The notes beneath the pieces were generated by a model that was not told the DNA's origin, searched no databases, and saw only the letters and a list, made by a program, of their open reading frames with translations. Positions 10,707 to 20,470 of a DNA stretch of 64,000 nt are shown here, one piece after another. The DNA is from Beijerinckiaceae bacterium. Lineage in GTDB: Bacteria > Pseudomonadota > Alphaproteobacteria > Rhizobiales > Beijerinckiaceae. Made by a program: the position numbers and the translations under genes. Position 1 is the first letter of the stretch; the number at the start of each line of letters is the position of its first letter. The stretch covers positions 1 to 64,000 of the forward strand of contig CANGFE010000002.1 of NCBI GenBank assembly GCA_947453155.1, in the 5' to 3' direction.

Positions 10707-11402
10707 TCAAACGGAGAGGCGGCTGCGGACATCTTTCTCCACCATGGAGGATTTGTCACCCGAGATCACGACGGCACCGCGGTCCATGACGATAAAATCG
10801 TCAGCAAGATCGCGGGCAAATTCGAAATATTGCTCGACCAGCACGATGGCCATGTCGCCCTTCTGACGCAGATAGTCAATGGCGCGGCCGATATCCTTGA
10901 TGATCGAGGGCTGGATGCCCTCAGTCGGCTCATCCAGCACCAAAAGGCGCGGACGCGTGACCAGCGCGCGGCCGATGGCGAGCTGCTGTTGCTGGCCGCC
11001 CGACAGGTCGCCGCCGCGCCGCCACAGCATGTCTTTCAACACCGGGAAAAGGTCATAAATCTCGTCTGGCACATAGCGGTCGGCGCGTTTGGCGGCGGCA
11101 AAGCCGGTTTCCAGATTTTCACGCACAGTGAGGAGTGGAAAAATCTCGCGGCCCTGCGGCACAAAGGCAATGCCGCGCTTGGCACGTGCATGGGGCGCGA
11201 GTTTCGACACATCCTCGCCCTCCCACATGATACGCCCGCCCGCGATATTCTGGTGTCCGCAAATAGCGCGCATGAGCGAGGTTTTGCCGACACCATTGCG
11301 GCCCATGACGCAGGTCACCCGGCCAGACTGGGCATTGAGCGAGACGGAGCGCAATGCCTGCGCGGCGCCATAGTAGAGGTCGATGGATTCAACGGCGAGC
11401 AT
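10707..11402 (-). CDS. urtE: Urea ABC transporter ATP-binding protein UrtE
   Basis: MLAVESIDLYYGAAQALRSVSL; Walker A GRNGVGKTS; LSGGQQQQLAIGRAL; position in urt-ure cluster. Confidence 0.93.
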   Translation of the reverse strand: MLAVESIDLYYGAAQALRSVSLNAQSGRVTCVMGRNGVGKTSLMRAICGHQNIAGGRIMWEGEDVSKLAPHARAKRGIAFVPQGREIFPLLTVRENLETGFAAAKRADRYVPDEIYDLFPVLKDMLWRRGGDLSGGQQQQLAIGRALVTRPRLLVLDEPTEGIQPSIIKDIGRAIDYLRQKGDMAIVLVEQYFEFARDLADDFIVMDRGAVVISGDKSSMVEKDVRSRLSV

Positions 11403-11405
11403 GGT

Positions 11406-12164
11406 TCAGCGTCCCAAATAGACTTCAATGACGCGCGGATCGGCGCTGACGACATCCAGCGGGCCTTCAGCCAGCACAGAGCCTTCGTGCAAGACGGTGA
11501 CCTTCACGCCCAGATCGCGCACGAAGCTCATGTCATGTTCGACAACGACGACCGAATGATCGACAGCGATCTCGCGCAGCAATTCGGCCGTTTGTGCAGT
11601 TTCCGCATCCGTCATGCCGGCCACCGGTTCATCAACCAGAAGCAGTTTCGGGTCTTGCGCCAGCAACATGCCAATTTCGAGCCATTGCTTTTGGCCATGC
11701 GACAGATCGGCAGCGAGCCGGAAGCGATGATCTTTCAGCTTTGTGGTCTCTAGGATCTGATCGATGCGTGCACGTGTATGCGCAGCTGGCTTGCCAAAAA
11801 GTGTGGCGAGCGCTGAGCGCGGGGCTTTCAGCGCGAGGAGGATGTTGTCGTCCACCGTGTGGCTTTCGAACACAGTGGGCTTTTGGAATTTGCGACCGAT
11901 GCCCAGTTCCGCAATTTCCGCTTCATCCATTTTGGTCAGGTCATAAGAGCCACCAAACAAAACATCGCCTTCATCGGGTCGCGTCTTGCCGGTGATAATG
12001 TCCATCATCGTGGTTTTGCCAGCGCCATTCGGGCCGATAATGGCGCGCATTTCGCCTGGTGCCAGTGTGAGCGAGAGACCGCGCAACGCCTTGTATCCGT
12101 CGAAAGAGACGCTGACGCCATCGAGATAGAGCAGGGAGTTCTTGGCGATATCCATGGTCCTCAC
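11406..12164 (-). CDS. urtD: Urea ABC transporter ATP-binding protein UrtD
   Basis: GPNGAGKTTMMDIITGKTRPDEGDVLFGG; SHGQKQWLEIGMLL; position in cluster. Confidence 0.93.
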   Translation of the reverse strand: MRTMDIAKNSLLYLDGVSVSFDGYKALRGLSLTLAPGEMRAIIGPNGAGKTTMMDIITGKTRPDEGDVLFGGSYDLTKMDEAEIAELGIGRKFQKPTVFESHTVDDNILLALKAPRSALATLFGKPAAHTRARIDQILETTKLKDHRFRLAADLSHGQKQWLEIGMLLAQDPKLLLVDEPVAGMTDAETAQTAELLREIAVDHSVVVVEHDMSFVRDLGVKVTVLHEGSVLAEGPLDVVSADPRVIEVYLGR

Positions 12165-13309
12165 TCCGCCGCTGGTGCGGCGGCTGTGCCGCCTTTGTGG
12201 GTCGCCGCACGGCGGGCCTTATATTGATCGATCACGCCCACAACGCCCTTGGGGAGAAACAGCGTGACCAGCACAAACAGCGCGCCCAGTGCAAAGAGCC
12301 AATATTCGGGCAAAGCGCCGGTGAAGAAGGTCTTGCCCCAATTGACGATGATGGCGCCCAGTGCCGCACCCACCAAAGTGCCGCGTCCGCCAACCGCCAC
12401 CCAGATGACGGCTTCAATCGAATTGGCCGGCGCAAATTCGCCCGGATTAATGATGCCCACTTGCGGCACATAAAGCGCACCTGCCACACCCGCCATCATG
12501 GCCGAGAGCACGAAGACGGCGAGCTTATAAGTCTCGACGCGATAGCCCAGAAAGCGCGTGCGCGATTCTGCATCACGAATGGCAATCACCACTTTGCCGA
12601 ATTTCGATTCTGTAACGGCGCGCGCAATCAGATAGCCAGCGCCAAGGGCGATACAGCTGGCTACAAACAGCGCCACGCGCGTTTCCTTCGCCTGCACATT
12701 GAAGCCCAAAATATCTTTGAAATCGGTCAGGCCATTATTGCCACCAAAACCCATATCATTGCGGAAGAAGGCCAGCAGCAGCGCATAGGTCATGGCTTGG
12801 GTGATGATCGAGAGATAAACGCCTGTCACGCGTGAGCGGAAGGCGAGAAAGCCGAATATGAAAGCCAGCAGGCCGGGGATCAGCAGCACCATCAGCATGG
12901 CATAGGGAAAGCTCTGAAAGCCCCACCATGTGATCGGCAATTCTTTCATGTTCAGAAAGACCATGAAATCGGGCAATTCAGGATGCGCATAGACACCGCG
13001 CGTGCCGATCTGGCGCATGAGATACATGCCCATCGCATAACCACCCAGCGCAAAGAAAGCGCCGTGGCCGAGCGAAAGAATACCGCAATAGCCCCAGACC
13101 AGATCCAGCGCGATGGCGAGCAGCGCATAGCAGATATATTTGCCAAATAAAGCGACGAGGTAAGGCGGCAGCGCGAATGCAGAGTTTGCCGGCACCATGA
13201 GGGCCAGCACGGGCACCAGAATGGTAGCAGCCGCGATAAGGCCTAGAAAAATACCGCCGCGTGTGTCGATGAGCGAGAGCAGAAGGGGCTTGCGGGTTTC
13301 CATCATCAT
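12161..13309 (-). CDS. urtC: Urea ABC transporter permease UrtC
   Basis: ICYALLAIALDLVWGYCGILSLGHGAFFALGGYAMGMYLMRQIG; NNGLTDFKDILGF. Confidence 0.94.
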   Translation of the reverse strand: MMMETRKPLLLSLIDTRGGIFLGLIAAATILVPVLALMVPANSAFALPPYLVALFGKYICYALLAIALDLVWGYCGILSLGHGAFFALGGYAMGMYLMRQIGTRGVYAHPELPDFMVFLNMKELPITWWGFQSFPYAMLMVLLIPGLLAFIFGFLAFRSRVTGVYLSIITQAMTYALLLAFFRNDMGFGGNNGLTDFKDILGFNVQAKETRVALFVASCIALGAGYLIARAVTESKFGKVVIAIRDAESRTRFLGYRVETYKLAVFVLSAMMAGVAGALYVPQVGIINPGEFAPANSIEAVIWVAVGGRGTLVGAALGAIIVNWGKTFFTGALPEYWLFALGALFVLVTLFLPKGVVGVIDQYKARRAATHKGGTAAAPAAE

Positions 13310-14988
13310 GCCTCCACCGCGCGACCTTTGAGGGCAAAGAGCCCGCGTGGTCGTTTCTGGATGAAGAGGATGATGAAGACGAGGAGTAGGATCTTGCCGA
13401 GCACCGCGCCAGCAATAGGCTCCAGAAATTTGTTCGCGACACCCAAAGTCAGCGCGCCGAGCAATGTGCCCCAGAGATTACCAACACCACCGAAGACCAC
13501 GACCATGAAGGAGTCGATAATGTAGCTCTGGCCAAGATTGGGGGACACATTGTCGATTTGCGAGAGCGCCACACCGGCCATACCGGCAATGCCAGAGCCA
13601 AGGCCAAAGGCCAGCGCATCAATGCGGTTTGTATCAATCCCCATGGAGGAGGCCATGCGGCGGTTCTGCGTCACCGCCCGCATGCGAAGCCCAAAAGAAG
13701 TCGCACGCAGCACGAATTGCAAAGCGAAGAAAACGGCCAGTGCAAAGACAATAATCCACATGCGGCCATAGCCGATTTGCAGGGAGCCGAAATCAAACGA
13801 GCCTGCCATGAAAGACGGCGCGGAGACTTCACGATTGTTCGCGCCAAAAATCGTGCGCACCGCCTGTTGCAAGATCAGAGAAATGCCGAAAGTAGCGAGC
13901 AGGGTTTCAAGCGGGCGACCGTAGAGAAAGCGGATCACCACACGCTCGATCAAAATCCCCACAGCAGCAGTGACAAGAAAAGCCAGCGGAATGGCGATGA
14001 AGAGCGAATAATTCAACAGACCCGGATGGCTGGTGCGCGCCCACTCCTGCACGGCGAAAGTCGTGTAGGCACCCAGCATGACCATTTCGCCATGCGCCAT
14101 GTTGATAATGCCCATGACACCGAAAGTGATGGCGAGACCAATGGCAGCCAGTAACAGCACAGAGCCAAGCGACAGCCCGTACCAGATGTTCTGCACATTG
14201 CGCCAAAGCGCCAGCTTGGCTTGAATGACGGAAGAGGCCGATTCAGCTGCCGCTTTCACGCGGCCTTCACTCCAGGAGGCAATGGTGGTGAGTACACTCA
14301 CTGCATCTTGGTCGCCGCGGCTCTTCAAAACCTCCACCGCTTCGAGGCGGCGCACTTCTGGTGCGCCGCTGTCGCTGGCGATGATCGCCGCGCGCGCTTC
14401 TTCGAGAATCTTTTTGTTGGCTGAGATTGTTTCTTTTTCGAGCGCAGCTTCGACCAAGGGCAAGGCGCTGGCATCGCGTGATTTGAACACGCTGTCGGCT
14501 GCGGCTTTGCGCTTGGCTGGATCAGGCGACATCAGCGTCAGCGCACCACGCGCTGCATCAAGTGAACGGCGCACGGCATTATTGATACGCACTTTTTTGA
14601 GAGCGGACGCCATGACATCAGCAGGCTCGCCCGTTGCCGCATCAAACATTTTGCCCGCTTCATCAGCAAAATAGAGTTTGCGGGCCGGTCCATTGAAATA
14701 GAGCCGATTGGCGGCGAGTGCGTCGACGATTTGGGGTGCAGTGGCAAGGCCTGAGCCCGGCAAATCATTCAATGCGCGTTCTGTCTCGGGGAATTTATCG
14801 CTGCTCAGGCCGATAATGATGGTGGATTCGCCCTGTGCGCGGGCTTGTGGGGCGACAAACAGCGCCAGCAACAAGAGGACAAAAGCAGCGGTCGCGAAAG
14901 AAAATATTTCAACGAGGCCTTTTGCGCCATTCGCCGGGAGCGGTAGAGCGCGCGCACGCGGCGCACGCAGGCGAGGAAGCTGGTTCAT
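13306..14988 (-). CDS. urtB: Urea ABC transporter permease UrtB
   Basis: GLAITFGVMGIINMAHGEMVMLGAYTTFAVQ; AVTQNRRMASSMGIDTNRIDALAFGLGSGIAG; long N-terminal extension usual for UrtB. Confidence 0.94.
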   Translation of the reverse strand: MNQLPRLRAPRARALPLPANGAKGLVEIFSFATAAFVLLLLALFVAPQARAQGESTIIIGLSSDKFPETERALNDLPGSGLATAPQIVDALAANRLYFNGPARKLYFADEAGKMFDAATGEPADVMASALKKVRINNAVRRSLDAARGALTLMSPDPAKRKAAADSVFKSRDASALPLVEAALEKETISANKKILEEARAAIIASDSGAPEVRRLEAVEVLKSRGDQDAVSVLTTIASWSEGRVKAAAESASSVIQAKLALWRNVQNIWYGLSLGSVLLLAAIGLAITFGVMGIINMAHGEMVMLGAYTTFAVQEWARTSHPGLLNYSLFIAIPLAFLVTAAVGILIERVVIRFLYGRPLETLLATFGISLILQQAVRTIFGANNREVSAPSFMAGSFDFGSLQIGYGRMWIIVFALAVFFALQFVLRATSFGLRMRAVTQNRRMASSMGIDTNRIDALAFGLGSGIAGMAGVALSQIDNVSPNLGQSYIIDSFMVVVFGGVGNLWGTLLGALTLGVANKFLEPIAGAVLGKILLLVFIILFIQKRPRGLFALKGRAVEA

Positions 14989-15043
14989 CTTGGCCTCTTG
15001 GAAGCTGTCCCGCAGTTTGTCCTGCGTGGATTTTCGTTTGCGT

Positions 15044-15071
15044 GGCCCGGACGGTGTGTGCCGTCCGGGCC
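15044..15071 (-). promoter_or_regulatory. Strong hairpin in the urtA-urtB intergenic region
   Basis: Perfect 11-bp stem GGCCCGGACGG-tgtgtg-CCGTCCGGGCC; no U-tract on the minus (operon) strand. Confidence 0.7.
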
Positions 15072-15129
15072 GCTTTTGACTGCGCTTGTGAGGAGGGAGG
15101 GGCGCGCAGTCTTTTGGGTCAGGCGTTGC

Positions 15130-16434
15130 TTACTTGGTCGCGCCGCCGCACTTGCCGGTCTTCACATTGAAGTTGCCGCACGAGAGGGGCTTGCGCCAAT
15201 CAGAGATCAGATCCTTTGATCCTTCGAGATAATCCGACCATTCGTCACCAACAACGAGACCGGATGTCTGCCAGACCGTGTTGAACTGGCCATCAGCCTG
15301 CACTTCGCCAATCAAGACTGGCTTGGTGATGTGGTGGTTCGGCATCATGGTTGAATAACCGCCGGTGAGGTTAGGCACCGAGACACCGATCATCGCATCC
15401 AGCACGGCTTCCGTGTCGGTTGTGCCGGCCTTTTCAACTGCCTTCACCCACATGTTAAAGCCAATGACATGTGCTTCCATCGGATCGTTGGTCACGCGCT
15501 TCGGGTTCTTGGTGAAAGCCTTCCACTTTTCAATAAAGGCCTTGTTGTCAGCATTATCGACCGACTGGAAGTAGTTCCAAGCAGCGAGATGGCCAACCAG
15601 CGGCTTGGTGTCGATGCCCGCGAGTTCTTCTTCACCCACCGAGAAGGCTACAACCGGAATGTCGGTCGCCTTCACGCCAGCATTGCCGAGTTCCTTGTAG
15701 AAAGGCACGTTGGCATCGCCATTGATGGTCGAGACAACGGCTGTCTTCTTGCCAGCCGAGCCGAACTTCTTGATGTCGGCGACAATCGTTTGCCAATCGG
15801 AATGGCCGAAGGGCGTGTAGTTGATCATAATGTCTTCTTGCTTCACGCCCTTCGACTTGAGATAGGCCTCAAGAATCTTGTTGGTCGTGCGCGGATAGAC
15901 ATAATCGGTGCCAGCCAAAACCCAGCGCTGCACTTTTTCCGTTTCCATCAAATAGTCGACGGCAGGAATGGCTTGCTGGTTGGGTGCTGCACCCGTGTAG
16001 AAAATATTTTTGGAGGACTCTTCACCTTCATATTGCACGGGGTAGAAGAGGATCGAATTCAGCTCTTCAAACACCGGCAGAACCGACTTGCGCGAGACGG
16101 ACGTCCAGCAACCGAAAGTCGCCGAGACCTTATCCTTCGAAATCAGCTCACGTGCCTTTTCGGCAAACAGCGGCCAGTTCGAAGCAGGATCAACCACAAC
16201 AGGCTCGAGCTTCTTGCCGAGCAGGCCGCCCTTTTTATTCTGCTCTTCGATGAGCATGAGCATGACATCTTTCAGCGTGGTCTCGCTGATGGCCATCGTG
16301 CCCGAGAGGGAATGGAGGATACCGACTTTGATCGTGCCAGCGCCCTGGGCGAAGGCCGAGGCTGAAGCAAAGGCAAGTGCGCCGCCAAGAGCTGCGCCAG
16401 CGGTGCGCAGCATGATACGCCGGGTAAGAGACAT
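15130..16434 (-). CDS. urtA: Urea ABC transporter substrate-binding protein UrtA
   Basis: MSLTRRIMLRTAGAALGGALAFASASAFAQGAGTIKVGILHSLSGTMAISE; FYPVQYEGEESSKNIFYTGAAPNQQ. Start moved to 16434 (Tat-like leader). Confidence 0.95.
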   Translation of the reverse strand: MSLTRRIMLRTAGAALGGALAFASASAFAQGAGTIKVGILHSLSGTMAISETTLKDVMLMLIEEQNKKGGLLGKKLEPVVVDPASNWPLFAEKARELISKDKVSATFGCWTSVSRKSVLPVFEELNSILFYPVQYEGEESSKNIFYTGAAPNQQAIPAVDYLMETEKVQRWVLAGTDYVYPRTTNKILEAYLKSKGVKQEDIMINYTPFGHSDWQTIVADIKKFGSAGKKTAVVSTINGDANVPFYKELGNAGVKATDIPVVAFSVGEEELAGIDTKPLVGHLAAWNYFQSVDNADNKAFIEKWKAFTKNPKRVTNDPMEAHVIGFNMWVKAVEKAGTTDTEAVLDAMIGVSVPNLTGGYSTMMPNHHITKPVLIGEVQADGQFNTVWQTSGLVVGDEWSDYLEGSKDLISDWRKPLSCGNFNVKTGKCGGATK

Positions 16435-16803
16435 GGCATCCTCAAAAATGTTGCCGGCCTGCACAGGGAGGTCAGGCGCCGGTGTGTTGCAATCGTCCGG
16501 GAGGACGTGAGGGAATGAGTGCAACGGGCGTGCCAGCGCCAGACGCGTAGCCTTTCCATGCCTTTTCAGCTCAACGCCTCGCATCGGCGGGCCTTTTGCT
16601 TTTTCTCGCGGCACATTTTTGCTCAATTAAAAGGCAATCAGGTCGAAACCTGCTTTCCGCCTGCACAGGTCGCTGTCTCTTGAGTCAGTGCCGCATTTTT
16701 GAACGCCCTTCATCGATTGGCGCATAAGTCTCGCTTGAGCGGCTGTTTTGCCGGGCTAAGGTCAGCTTGAGACAAACGGGCCTCGGGGCTCGCGGGAGGA
16801 ACA

Positions 16804-17784
16804 ATGGATCGTCGTTCTTTTTTGAAGATGCAGATCAGTCTGGCCGCTTTTGCGCCCATGATGGGTGAGGCTTTCGCCCAAAGCGCCTATCCCAGCCAGA
16901 ATGTCACGCTGGTCGTGCCCTTCACGCCGGGCGGCTCCACCGACATTCTCGCCCGCCTGCTCGGACAGAAGCTCAGCGAGGCTCTGGGCAAGGCTTTTGT
17001 GATCGAGAACCGCGCGGGCGCGGGCGGGGCTGTGGCCTCCACAGCCGTTTCTCGGGCTACGCCCGATGGGCATACGCTGATCATGGGACATATTGGAACG
17101 CTGGGCGTGAACCCGAGCCTCTATCCCAATCTCGGCTATGACCCGGTGAAGAGCTTTGCGCATCTCACCATGCTGGCGAGCGTCCATAATGTCCTCGTCG
17201 TCCATCCCACGCTGCCTGTGAAGAGCGTGGCGGCGCTGGTTGCCTATGCCAAGGCCAATCCGGGTAAGTTGAATTATTGCTCGGGCGGCAATGGTAGCGC
17301 TGCTCATATTGCTATGGCCGCCTTTATGGTGACGACCGGCACGCAAATGACCCATGTGCCCTATCGCGGCACGGCGCCTGCCGTGCAGGATTTGCTGGCC
17401 AATGTCGTGCAGCTCACCATGACGGGCGCACCCGCCGTGCTGCCGCATGTAGAAGCTGGCACTTTGCGCGCGCTCGGCATTTCAAGTCCGAAGCGCGTTC
17501 CAGCGATGAAGGATATCCCAACCATTGCCGAGCAGGGCTATCCCGGTTTCGAGGCTGATCAATGGTACGGCATTCTCGCGCCCGCTGGCACACCGCAGCC
17601 GATTGTCGATCGACTGAATGCCGAAATCCGAAAGGCGATGACCGATAAGGAAATCGTGACGGCTCTGGCGCGCGACGGCGCAGATGTCTGGGTGACAACA
17701 CCGGAAGAATTCCGCGACTTTATCGCCAAGGAGATTCCGCGCTGGGCAGAAGTTGTCAAAGCGGCGAAAATCAAGATCGATTGA
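16804..17784 (+). CDS. Tripartite tricarboxylate transporter-type substrate-binding protein (Bug family)
   Basis: MDRRSFLKMQISLAAFAPMMGEAFAQ leader; YPSQNVTLVVPFTPGGSTDILARLLGQKLSEALGKAFVIENRAGAGG. Confidence 0.92.
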   Translation: MDRRSFLKMQISLAAFAPMMGEAFAQSAYPSQNVTLVVPFTPGGSTDILARLLGQKLSEALGKAFVIENRAGAGGAVASTAVSRATPDGHTLIMGHIGTLGVNPSLYPNLGYDPVKSFAHLTMLASVHNVLVVHPTLPVKSVAALVAYAKANPGKLNYCSGGNGSAAHIAMAAFMVTTGTQMTHVPYRGTAPAVQDLLANVVQLTMTGAPAVLPHVEAGTLRALGISSPKRVPAMKDIPTIAEQGYPGFEADQWYGILAPAGTPQPIVDRLNAEIRKAMTDKEIVTALARDGADVWVTTPEEFRDFIAKEIPRWAEVVKAAKIKID

Positions 17785-17786
17785 TA

Positions 17787-18440
17787 TTATGAGACGCGCG
17801 CGAGTATGCCTCGCGCGCGTTTTCCAATTGCGGGCCAGTCTTTTTTCGCAATCAGATCAGGTGGCGCGAGCCATGCGCCACCCACCGCCACAACATTCGG
17901 CAAAGCCAGCCATTCCTCAAGCTGTTCTTCACGCGTGCCACCCGATGGGATGAATCGCGCATGCGGAAAGGGCGCCATCATGGCGCGCAGTGCCTCGGGT
18001 CCACCAAAAGCCATGGCGGGAAAAAATTTCACGACATGAAAGCCCGCACTCAAGACGCGAATGAGTTCGCTCGGCGTGGCAGTGCCTGGCACGAATGGCA
18101 ATTGCGGATGATCGACGGCGGTTTTCAGCAAAGCCTCTGAATGGCCCGGTGAAATGGCAAAATGCGCGCCCGTCTCTCGCGCCAGATGAAAATCAAAAGC
18201 CGTCATCACATTGCCCGCGGCAACAATGGCCTCAGGCACTTTTTTGAGAATCTCGGCAATGGCATGCGGCGCAGCTTTGCTGCGCAAGGCCACTTCCATA
18301 ACGGGCAGGCCCGCATCAACGAGATGGCGGGCCAGTGGCACAGCATCTTCCATTTGCTCAATCGCCAGCAGAGGGATCAGCCGATGGGTGCCAATCAGAA
18401 CAAGCGGCGTTTCACTGGGGGGAATAGAGCTTTGTGTCAT
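17787..18440 (-). CDS. KDPG/KHG aldolase family protein (Eda-like)
   Basis: RLIPLLAIEQMEDAVPLARHLVDAGLPVMEVALRS; VVKFFPAMAFGGPEALRAM; PSGGT. Confidence 0.85.
   Translation of the reverse strand: MTQSSIPPSETPLVLIGTHRLIPLLAIEQMEDAVPLARHLVDAGLPVMEVALRSKAAPHAIAEILKKVPEAIVAAGNVMTAFDFHLARETGAHFAISPGHSEALLKTAVDHPQLPFVPGTATPSELIRVLSAGFHVVKFFPAMAFGGPEALRAMMAPFPHARFIPSGGTREEQLEEWLALPNVVAVGGAWLAPPDLIAKKDWPAIGKRARGILARVS
17794..17824 (+). terminator. Rho-independent-like terminator of the Bug gene, overlapping the 3' end of the convergent aldolase gene
   Basis: ACGCGCGCGA-gtatgcc-TCGCGCGCGT followed by tttcc; 10-bp perfect stem. Confidence 0.6.
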
Positions 18441-18556
18441 GGCGGCGACCTTTCTTTATATGGGGTCAACGCGGTCGCGATGGGTTCCGTTCAGGCTGCT
18501 TTCGTGACAGTTTGCGGCCCGATTAAGCTCACGCTGACCTTAAGGAACCGAGCCCC

Positions 18557-19195
18557 GTGTCCCAGCATCGCCGCCTTGAAGGCAAAATCCTCATCGCCAC
18601 GCATAATGCGGGCAAGCTTGCCGAAATGCGTGAATTGCTGGAGCCCTATGGCATCACCGCCGTCTCGGCAGGCGAGCTGAATCTTGGCGAGCCGGAAGAG
18701 ACCGGCTCAACCTTTATGGCCAATGCCGAGATCAAGGCGCGGGCAGGGGCTGAAGCCTCAGGGCTGCCATCCTTTGCCGATGACAGCGGCATCTGCGTCG
18801 CGGGGCTGGATGGCGCGCCGGGCATTTATTCGGCGCGTTGGGCGGTTGATAAAAAATTCGATGCCGCCATGGCGCGCATTGATGCCGAACTCAATGCCAA
18901 AGGCATTGGTCGCGACCAGACGCGCAAAGGCTGGTTCATCTCGGCGCTCTGCATCGCTTGGCCCGATGGGCATGTTGAGCACTTTGAAGGCCGTATTGAT
19001 GGTGATCTCGTCTGGCCACCGCGCGGCACGGCTGGCTTTGGCTATGATCCCATGTTCCTGCCGGAAGGTCACACGCGCACCTTCGGCGAAATGACGTCTG
19101 ACGAAAAGCACGGGCTGCCTGCTGACGGCTCACGCGCTCTGTCGCACCGCGCCCGCGCCTTTCAGGATTTGGCCAAGGCGTGTCTCGCTAAATAA
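18557..19195 (+). CDS. rdgB: RdgB/HAM1 family XTP/dITP diphosphatase
   Basis: ILIATHNAGKLAEMRELLEPYG; SFADDSGICVAGLDGAPGIYSARWA; GFGYDPMFLPEG. Confidence 0.96.
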   Translation: MSQHRRLEGKILIATHNAGKLAEMRELLEPYGITAVSAGELNLGEPEETGSTFMANAEIKARAGAEASGLPSFADDSGICVAGLDGAPGIYSARWAVDKKFDAAMARIDAELNAKGIGRDQTRKGWFISALCIAWPDGHVEHFEGRIDGDLVWPPRGTAGFGYDPMFLPEGHTRTFGEMTSDEKHGLPADGSRALSHRARAFQDLAKACLAK

Positions 19196-19200
19196 GGCCC

Positions 19201-19280
19201 CGTCATTGCGAGCCGAAGGCGAAGCAATCTAGAGGCAACACGAGAGGCCTCTGGATTGCTTCGCTTCGCTCGCAATGACG
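19201..19280. repeat. Palindromic intergenic repeat, family 1 copy B
   Basis: cgtcattgcgagccgaaggcgaagcaatctag ... ctggattgcttcgcttcgctcgcaatgacg. Confidence 0.9.
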
Positions 19281-19288
19281 GATGAAAC

Positions 19289-20470
19289 ATGCGATCATTC
19301 CTCATGTCCTCCACCCCACAAAATTTCGATCCGGGCTTTGGCGTTTACGTCCATTGGCCCTTCTGCCTGTCGAAATGTCCCTATTGCGATTTCAACTCGC
19401 ATGTCCGCTACAAGCCTGTCGATCAGGCACGCTTTGTGGCGGCTTTTCAGCGTGAGATCGCGCACCGCGCGGGGCTTGCGCCGGGACGTAAAGTCACGTC
19501 CATTTTCTTTGGTGGTGGCACACCCTCTTTGATGGAGCCCCAAACAGTTGGCGCTATCCTCGATGCCATTGCAGGCGCATGGTCTGTCGCGCCCAATGCT
19601 GAAATCACACTCGAAGCCAATCCGACCAGCGTGGAAGCCAATCGCTTCCGCGGCTTCCGCGCGGCAGGCGTCAATCGCGTGTCGCTCGGCGTGCAAGCGA
19701 TGAATGATGTGGATCTGAAGCGCTTGGGCCGCATGCATACATCAGATGAAGCCATGCAAGCGGTCGCTATTGCGGCATCCATCTTCGAGCGTTTTTCTTT
19801 CGATCTCATTTATGCGCGCCCCGACCAGACACCAGATGCTTGGCGTGATGAATTGCGCGGGGCCATTGCGCGTGCGGCTGAACATTTGTCGCTCTATCAG
19901 CTCACGATTGAGCCCGACACAATGTTCCAAAAACTCTTCGATGCCGGAAAGCTCAAAATGCCGGATGAAGATGTCTCGCGCGCTCTTTGGGATGTGACGC
20001 AAGAAGTGACGCAGGCAGCAGGCTTGCCGGCCTATGAAATCTCCAATCACGCGCGCCCTGGCGCTGAGAGTCGGCACAATCTCGTCTATTGGCGCTATGG
20101 CGAATATGCGGGCGTTGGTCCCGGCGCCCATGGTCGCCTCATCACGAATGAAGGCCGTCTCGCGCAAGCCACCGAAAAACATCCCGAGACATGGCTTGAG
20201 CATGTTGAGCGTGATGGTCACGCCATTATCGAGAAAGAAGTGCTCACGCCTGAAGCGCAGGGCGATGAATTTCTGCTGATGGGCCTGCGCCTCAAAGAAG
20301 GCATTGATCCCGCCCGCTTTGAAGCTTTGTCAGGCGCCACGCTCAATCCGCGCCGTGTTGCAGATCTCATTGAACATGGAATGATTCAACAAGATGCGGA
20401 CGGGCGCATCCGCGTCACACAACAGGGTTTCCCCGTACTGGATGCGATTGTCGCTGATCTCGCCGCTTAA
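19289..20470 (+). CDS. hemW: HemW-like radical SAM protein
   Basis: FGVYVHWPFCLSKCPYCDFNSHV (CxxxCxxC); IFFGGGTPSLM; VSLGVQAMND; follows rdgB. Confidence 0.93.
   Translation: MRSFLMSSTPQNFDPGFGVYVHWPFCLSKCPYCDFNSHVRYKPVDQARFVAAFQREIAHRAGLAPGRKVTSIFFGGGTPSLMEPQTVGAILDAIAGAWSVAPNAEITLEANPTSVEANRFRGFRAAGVNRVSLGVQAMNDVDLKRLGRMHTSDEAMQAVAIAASIFERFSFDLIYARPDQTPDAWRDELRGAIARAAEHLSLYQLTIEPDTMFQKLFDAGKLKMPDEDVSRALWDVTQEVTQAAGLPAYEISNHARPGAESRHNLVYWRYGEYAGVGPGAHGRLITNEGRLAQATEKHPETWLEHVERDGHAIIEKEVLTPEAQGDEFLLMGLRLKEGIDPARFEALSGATLNPRRVADLIEHGMIQQDADGRIRVTQQGFPVLDAIVADLAA

Noticed and set aside
10317-11753. 478-aa plus-strand ORF
   Set aside because: Antisense to ureD, urtE and urtD, which have clear family motifs; GC-rich codon bias creates long shadow ORFs.
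16435-16750. Sigma-54/NtrC promoter upstream of urtA
   Set aside because: Nitrogen control would be expected, but I could not find a convincing TGGCAC-N5-TTGC match.
17787-18440. Eda-like gene as part of an Entner-Doudoroff operon
   Set aside because: No edd or related sugar genes nearby; kept as a lone family-level call.
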